7,958 nucleotides of DNA from Fimbriimonadaceae bacterium (GTDB lineage: Bacteria > Armatimonadota > Fimbriimonadia > Fimbriimonadales > Fimbriimonadaceae), in assembly GCA_019694835.1 (NCBI GenBank), contig JAIBBE010000081.1, positions 1 through 7,958 of the forward strand, read 5' to 3'. Of the stretch, positions 6,361 to 7,958 are shown one piece after another. The notes under the pieces were generated by a model. That model had not been told where the DNA came from, did not search any database, and worked only from the letters and a program-made list of their open reading frames with translations. Position 1 is the first letter of the stretch, and every line of letters begins with the position of its first letter. The position numbers and the translations under genes were made by a program.

Positions 6361-6951
6361 TTACCGGGTGTCCGCCGCCAGCAGCGGCAGCAAAATTTCG
6401 GCGACCTCGGTCATGTTGTGCCGTGTCACCAGCAGCTCGAGGATCTGTCCCGGAGTCTGTGGTGGGTTGGCCTGTCGGTTCGAGATCTCCTGCAGCGCAA
6501 GCACTCCAGCATGCGGGTGCGCTGAGACCGTGTTGGCGGCGAACTGATGTGGGTGCACGGTCTCGATATCGGCCTGCACGAGCACGCGTGCTGCGCTGAA
6601 CCCGGCGCGTCGATCGTCGGTGACGATGGCGTCGGCTTTGCCGATGATCGCCGCATGAGCGACGTGGCCGTCGTCAGGATCGTTGAGCCCGTAGCTGTAG
6701 TCGCGGTCTTTGGGAGCCTGAACCTCGGCTCCCGGAAACGCCCGCTTCAGCTGGTCGAAGAGGTGCTGTCGGCGGCTGGCGCTATCGCTGATTCCACGCT
6801 TGGCGTGTAGGCCGGCCAGGACGTAGTCCAGCTCGAAGAGGATTCCCGATCCCCACACGGGGGCGTAAGCCTCCTCTGTGGCCAGCTGCAGCAGGAAGTC
6901 GCGCTGAAGGCTCGGCACAAGGACGCAGGCGTCGAGGACAGCGCGATACAC
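6361..6951 (-). CDS. vapC50: PIN-domain RNase toxin, VapC50-like
   Basis: 196 residues from GTG at 6951, with only a weak GAAAGA upstream. Starting 30 bases after the antitoxin's stop suits coupled translation. Acidic active-site residues of the PIN fold are in place: Asp7 in VLDACVLVPS, Glu40 in GILFELD, the Asp91/Asp93/Asp94 cluster in NDPDDGHVAHAA, and Asp112/Asp113 in ADAIVTDDRR. These form the metal site for RNA cleavage. Residues ~145-196 are a helical extension (ISNRQANPPQTPGQILELL, TEVAEILLPLLAA) of the kind seen C-terminal to PIN in the VapC50 group (M. tuberculosis Rv3749c). Expected role: a growth-arresting RNase neutralised by the upstream antitoxin. The family is confident; the RNA target is unknown. 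Confidence 0.85.
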   Translation of the reverse strand: MYRAVLDACVLVPSLQRDFLLQLATEEAYAPVWGSGILFELDYVLAGLHAKRGISDSASRRQHLFDQLKRAFPGAEVQAPKDRDYSYGLNDPDDGHVAHAAIIGKADAIVTDDRRAGFSAARVLVQADIETVHPHQFAANTVSAHPHAGVLALQEISNRQANPPQTPGQILELLVTRHNMTEVAEILLPLLAADTR

Positions 6952-6981
6952 GTGGGTGATTCTTTCAGGCGGCGCGGACTG

Positions 6982-7485
6982 TCAGCGCTTGCGTTTCGCC
7001 TCGGCGAGCAGCTCGGCGACCTCTTCGGCGTCGGTATCCGCGAACTCCGCCGAGCTCTCGGTGATGAACCGGTTGCGCCGGGTGTGAAGGTCTTCGCGGT
7101 AGGCGAGAACATCGGCAAGCCGCAGCTTGCGCCGGACCGCGCCAGGTACATGCGCATGCAGCTCGCCGTCCTGGATGAGGCGAACCACCGTGGGTCGGCT
7201 CAGGCCGAGGATCTCCGCGGCCTGCTGGGTGGAAATTTCCTGGTCGCGGGTCAGGATGCTGATCGACTGACCGTGGCTGAGTGCGTGGGCGACCCGCTTG
7301 AGGACCTCGTAAAGCTGCTCGGTCAATTCGACACGATCATGTTCGCCAGCACCGGACAGGAAGAAGGCAGGCTCAGGAGAGGCCCCGTGGCGGACCTCGT
7401 GCGCCTCGATGAAGCTGAGGACATTGGCAAGCCCATCAGCATCGGCCGGAACCGGGTTAACAATCTCCGCGGAGGCGGCGATCAT
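6982..7485 (-). CDS. vapB50: excisionase-like HTH antitoxin, VapB50-like
   Basis: 167 residues from ATG at 7485. AGAGGA lies about ten bases upstream, whereas the alternative GTG at 7494 would touch it, so ATG is preferred. Residues ~85-131 are a MerR/excisionase-type helix-turn-helix: STQQAAEILGLSRPTVVRLI, then QDGELHAHVPGAVRRKLRLA and a closing helix with LAYRED. The N-terminal ~80 residues are helical. The C-terminal ~35 residues are charged, with an acidic stretch (DTDAEEVAELL) and a basic end (AEAKRKR), the likely toxin-binding region. Order antitoxin then toxin with a 30-base gap is standard for type II pairs, and M. tuberculosis Rv3750c/Rv3749c has the same layout. It probably binds its own promoter at the tandem repeat at 7538-7555. 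An element excisionase is the alternative, but the PIN partner argues for antitoxin. Confidence 0.85.
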   Translation of the reverse strand: MIAASAEIVNPVPADADGLANVLSFIEAHEVRHGASPEPAFFLSGAGEHDRVELTEQLYEVLKRVAHALSHGQSISILTRDQEISTQQAAEILGLSRPTVVRLIQDGELHAHVPGAVRRKLRLADVLAYREDLHTRRNRFITESSAEFADTDAEEVAELLAEAKRKR

Positions 7486-7525
7486 GGGTCTCACTTCCTC
7501 TCATTCCACTCTCGGAACCCGACCC

Positions 7526-7555
7526 ATCGTAGCAAGGTTACGAAAGTTACGAAAG
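7526..7555 (-). promoter_or_regulatory. toxin-antitoxin promoter with tandem 9-base operator
   Basis: TTACGAAAG occurs twice back to back on the plus strand (7538-7546, 7547-7555). On the minus strand the -10-like TACGAT is at 7531-7526, and the -35 position (about 7549-7555) falls inside the upstream repeat unit. Transcription would start near 7519, leaving about 35 untranslated bases before ATG 7485. Tandem direct repeats over the -35 fit autorepression by the excisionase-like antitoxin, which belongs to a class that often binds direct repeats. Confidence 0.5.
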
Positions 7556-7564
7556 GTTGGTACG

Positions 7565-7717
7565 TCAGCGTTGTGGGCCTGCAACGCGGCGGCCAGCAGC
7601 GATCTGGCGCGCAGCCATGTATGCGTCCTGAGCGATCTCGACCACATCAGCCAGTGTTGTGTCGGGGGCCGGATTCCTGCCTTCCGCCGTCGGTGCGATG
7701 GTCACGGATTTGGTCAC
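7565..7717 (-). CDS. 50-aa small protein next to the element end
   Basis: GTG at 7717 with GGGGGA four to five bases upstream, to a TGA at 7567-7565. Residues 1-20 are polar and probably flexible (MTKSVTIAPT start). Residues 21-42 form an amphipathic helix (LADVVEIAQDAYMAARQIAA), followed by a basic end GRRVAGPQR, as in small DNA-binding or recombination-directionality proteins. Codon use after the first few codons is GC3-rich. The start region and about 110 upstream bases are conserved in the left repeat copy, which supports a functional 5' region. It is read in the same direction as the antitoxin gene, 80 bases before it, but the antitoxin has its own promoter. Function unknown; a second in-frame GTG at 7705 is possible. 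Confidence 0.55.
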   Translation of the reverse strand: MTKSVTIAPTAEGRNPAPDTTLADVVEIAQDAYMAARQIAAGRRVAGPQR

Positions 7718-7835
7718 CAATTCCCCCGAAACGGGTGAAAATCATGCGACTCAGTGAAACTTTTCGCGAAGCTCAACCACAGTTGACCAGCGCTAACACA
7801 ATTATGAAAACCGTTGTAGCACAATTGAATTCAAC
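7701..7835 (+). repeat. direct repeat, right copy (B), abutting the tRNA fragment
   Basis: Partner of 4531-4665. The core CATGCGACTCAGTG is at 7743-7756, TTTGGTCACC at 7709-7718, ATGAAAA at 7804-7810, and the final CAAC at 7832-7835 runs into the tRNA sequence. The end part (7796-7834) is clearly AT-richer than its surroundings, with CATAAT-like and short inverted elements, typical of a recombinase-bound element end. Confidence 0.7.
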
Positions 7836-7879
7836 TCATAACCCAGAGGTCGCAGGTTCGAATCCTGTCCCCGCTACCA
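7835..7879 (+). other. attachment-site copy: 3' half of tRNA-fMet(CAT)
   Basis: Bases 7835-7841 are the anticodon loop CTCATAA, followed by CCCAG (anticodon stem 3' strand, with the C run typical of initiator tRNA), AGGTC, the T arm GCAGG-TTCGAAT-CCTGT, the acceptor strand CCCCGCT and ACCA. The 5' half is missing: the bases where CTGGG should pair with CCCAG read TTCAA, and nothing tRNA-like lies further up. So this is not a working gene but a copy of the tRNA 3' end left by site-specific integration, the crossover falling at or within the anticodon loop or just after it. The intact tRNA-fMet should be at the island's other end, outside the window. Match to the initiator tRNA is from memory of the actinobacterial sequence. 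Confidence 0.8.
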
Positions 7880-7885
7880 GGTGTG

Positions 7886-7922
7886 ATGTCCCGAGACACC
7901 GTTGACAGGTGTCTCGGGACAT
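7886..7922 (+). terminator. perfect 15-base inverted repeat after the tRNA; terminator or IS end
   Basis: ATGTCCCGAGACACC (7886-7900) and its exact complement (7908-7922) enclose the loop GTTGACA, seven bases after the tRNA CCA. A TTGTTT tract follows, so it could be the tRNA's rho-independent terminator. However, the loop and following bases form a direct repeat (7895-7911 and 7918-7934, 14 of 17 identical). The reverse strand reads TGTAAACAATGTCCCGAGAC, like the multiple end repeats of actinobacterial IS481-type insertion sequences. An IS beginning near 7882 and continuing past the window is therefore equally possible. Confidence 0.5.
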
Positions 7923-7958
7923 TGTTTACAGGTGGGGTCTGTTTGTGGGGGAGTTTCC

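Noticed and set aside
5819..6547. Plus-strand open frame opposite the AlbA_2 gene and PIN toxin
   Set aside because: It spans two minus-strand genes with clear domains and has an unnatural composition.
7835..7879. A complete functional tRNA gene
   Set aside because: The acceptor 5' strand, D arm and anticodon 5' strand are absent; only the 3' half is present.
6952..7905. Long plus-strand frame from the antitoxin region into the tRNA fragment
   Set aside because: It reads antisense through the HTH antitoxin, the small ORF and finally the tRNA sequence, so it cannot be a real gene.
1..7958. CRISPR array, rRNA, integrase or transposase genes
   Set aside because: No regularly spaced repeats, rRNA-like sequence, or tyrosine/serine recombinase or transposase motifs were found on either strand.

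Overview
The window is GC-rich (roughly 60% by eye) with high-GC-actinobacterial codon use, GTG starts, purine-rich ribosome binding sites and protein families common in mycobacteria. These include a VapB50/VapC50-type toxin-antitoxin pair and the 3' half of an actinobacterial initiator tRNA. I read it as the right-hand end of an integrated genomic island in a Mycobacterium or close relative. The tRNA fragment at 7835-7879 lacks its 5' half and is preceded by unrelated DNA, which is the usual signature of an attachment-site copy. On this reading nearly everything to its left is island cargo and the bases to its right are original chromosome or a later insertion. No integrase lies in the window.

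Layout. Bases 1-567, minus strand: N-terminal 189 codons of a TM0106-family RecB/Cas4-like nuclease that runs off the left edge, with a possible small coupled upstream ORF. Bases 699-903: no clear gene, but two inverted-repeat structures lie in or beside it. Bases 904-1278, minus strand: a 124-aa protein with a possible winged-helix C-terminus. Bases 1511-4499, plus strand: a three-gene block. It starts with a macro-like/SIR2 fusion (529 aa), continues with an overlapping 227-aa gene and ends with a 208-aa gene after a 102-base gap. Bases 4531-4883: a 135-base repeat copy with a truncated small ORF, then a coding remnant. Bases 4907-6301, minus strand: a Schlafen/AlbA_2-domain protein. Bases 6361-7485, minus strand: PIN toxin and excisionase-like antitoxin, with a tandem-repeat operator in the promoter. 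Bases 7565-7717, minus strand: a 50-aa small ORF inside the second repeat copy. Bases 7835-7922: tRNA-fMet 3' fragment and a strong inverted repeat.

The cargo looks like a defence cluster: a Cas4-like nuclease, an NADase-type SIR2 protein with a probable nucleotide-ligand domain, a Schlafen-type protein and a PIN RNase toxin-antitoxin pair. The SIR2 block is the best candidate for an undescribed system. It has the SIR2 catalytic Asn and His motifs behind a macro-like domain, the same kind of partnership (NADase effector plus ADP-ribose-type sensor) as in Thoeris ThsA, but as a different fusion, with no TIR gene visible, and followed by two genes I cannot assign.

The second point of interest is architectural. 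Two direct repeats of about 135 bases (4531-4665 and 7701-7835, about two-thirds identical by hand alignment) bracket the AlbA_2/toxin-antitoxin module, and the right copy ends exactly where the tRNA sequence begins. This suggests either two islands stacked at one tRNA, with the internal junction decayed, or conserved element ends between which defence modules are swapped.
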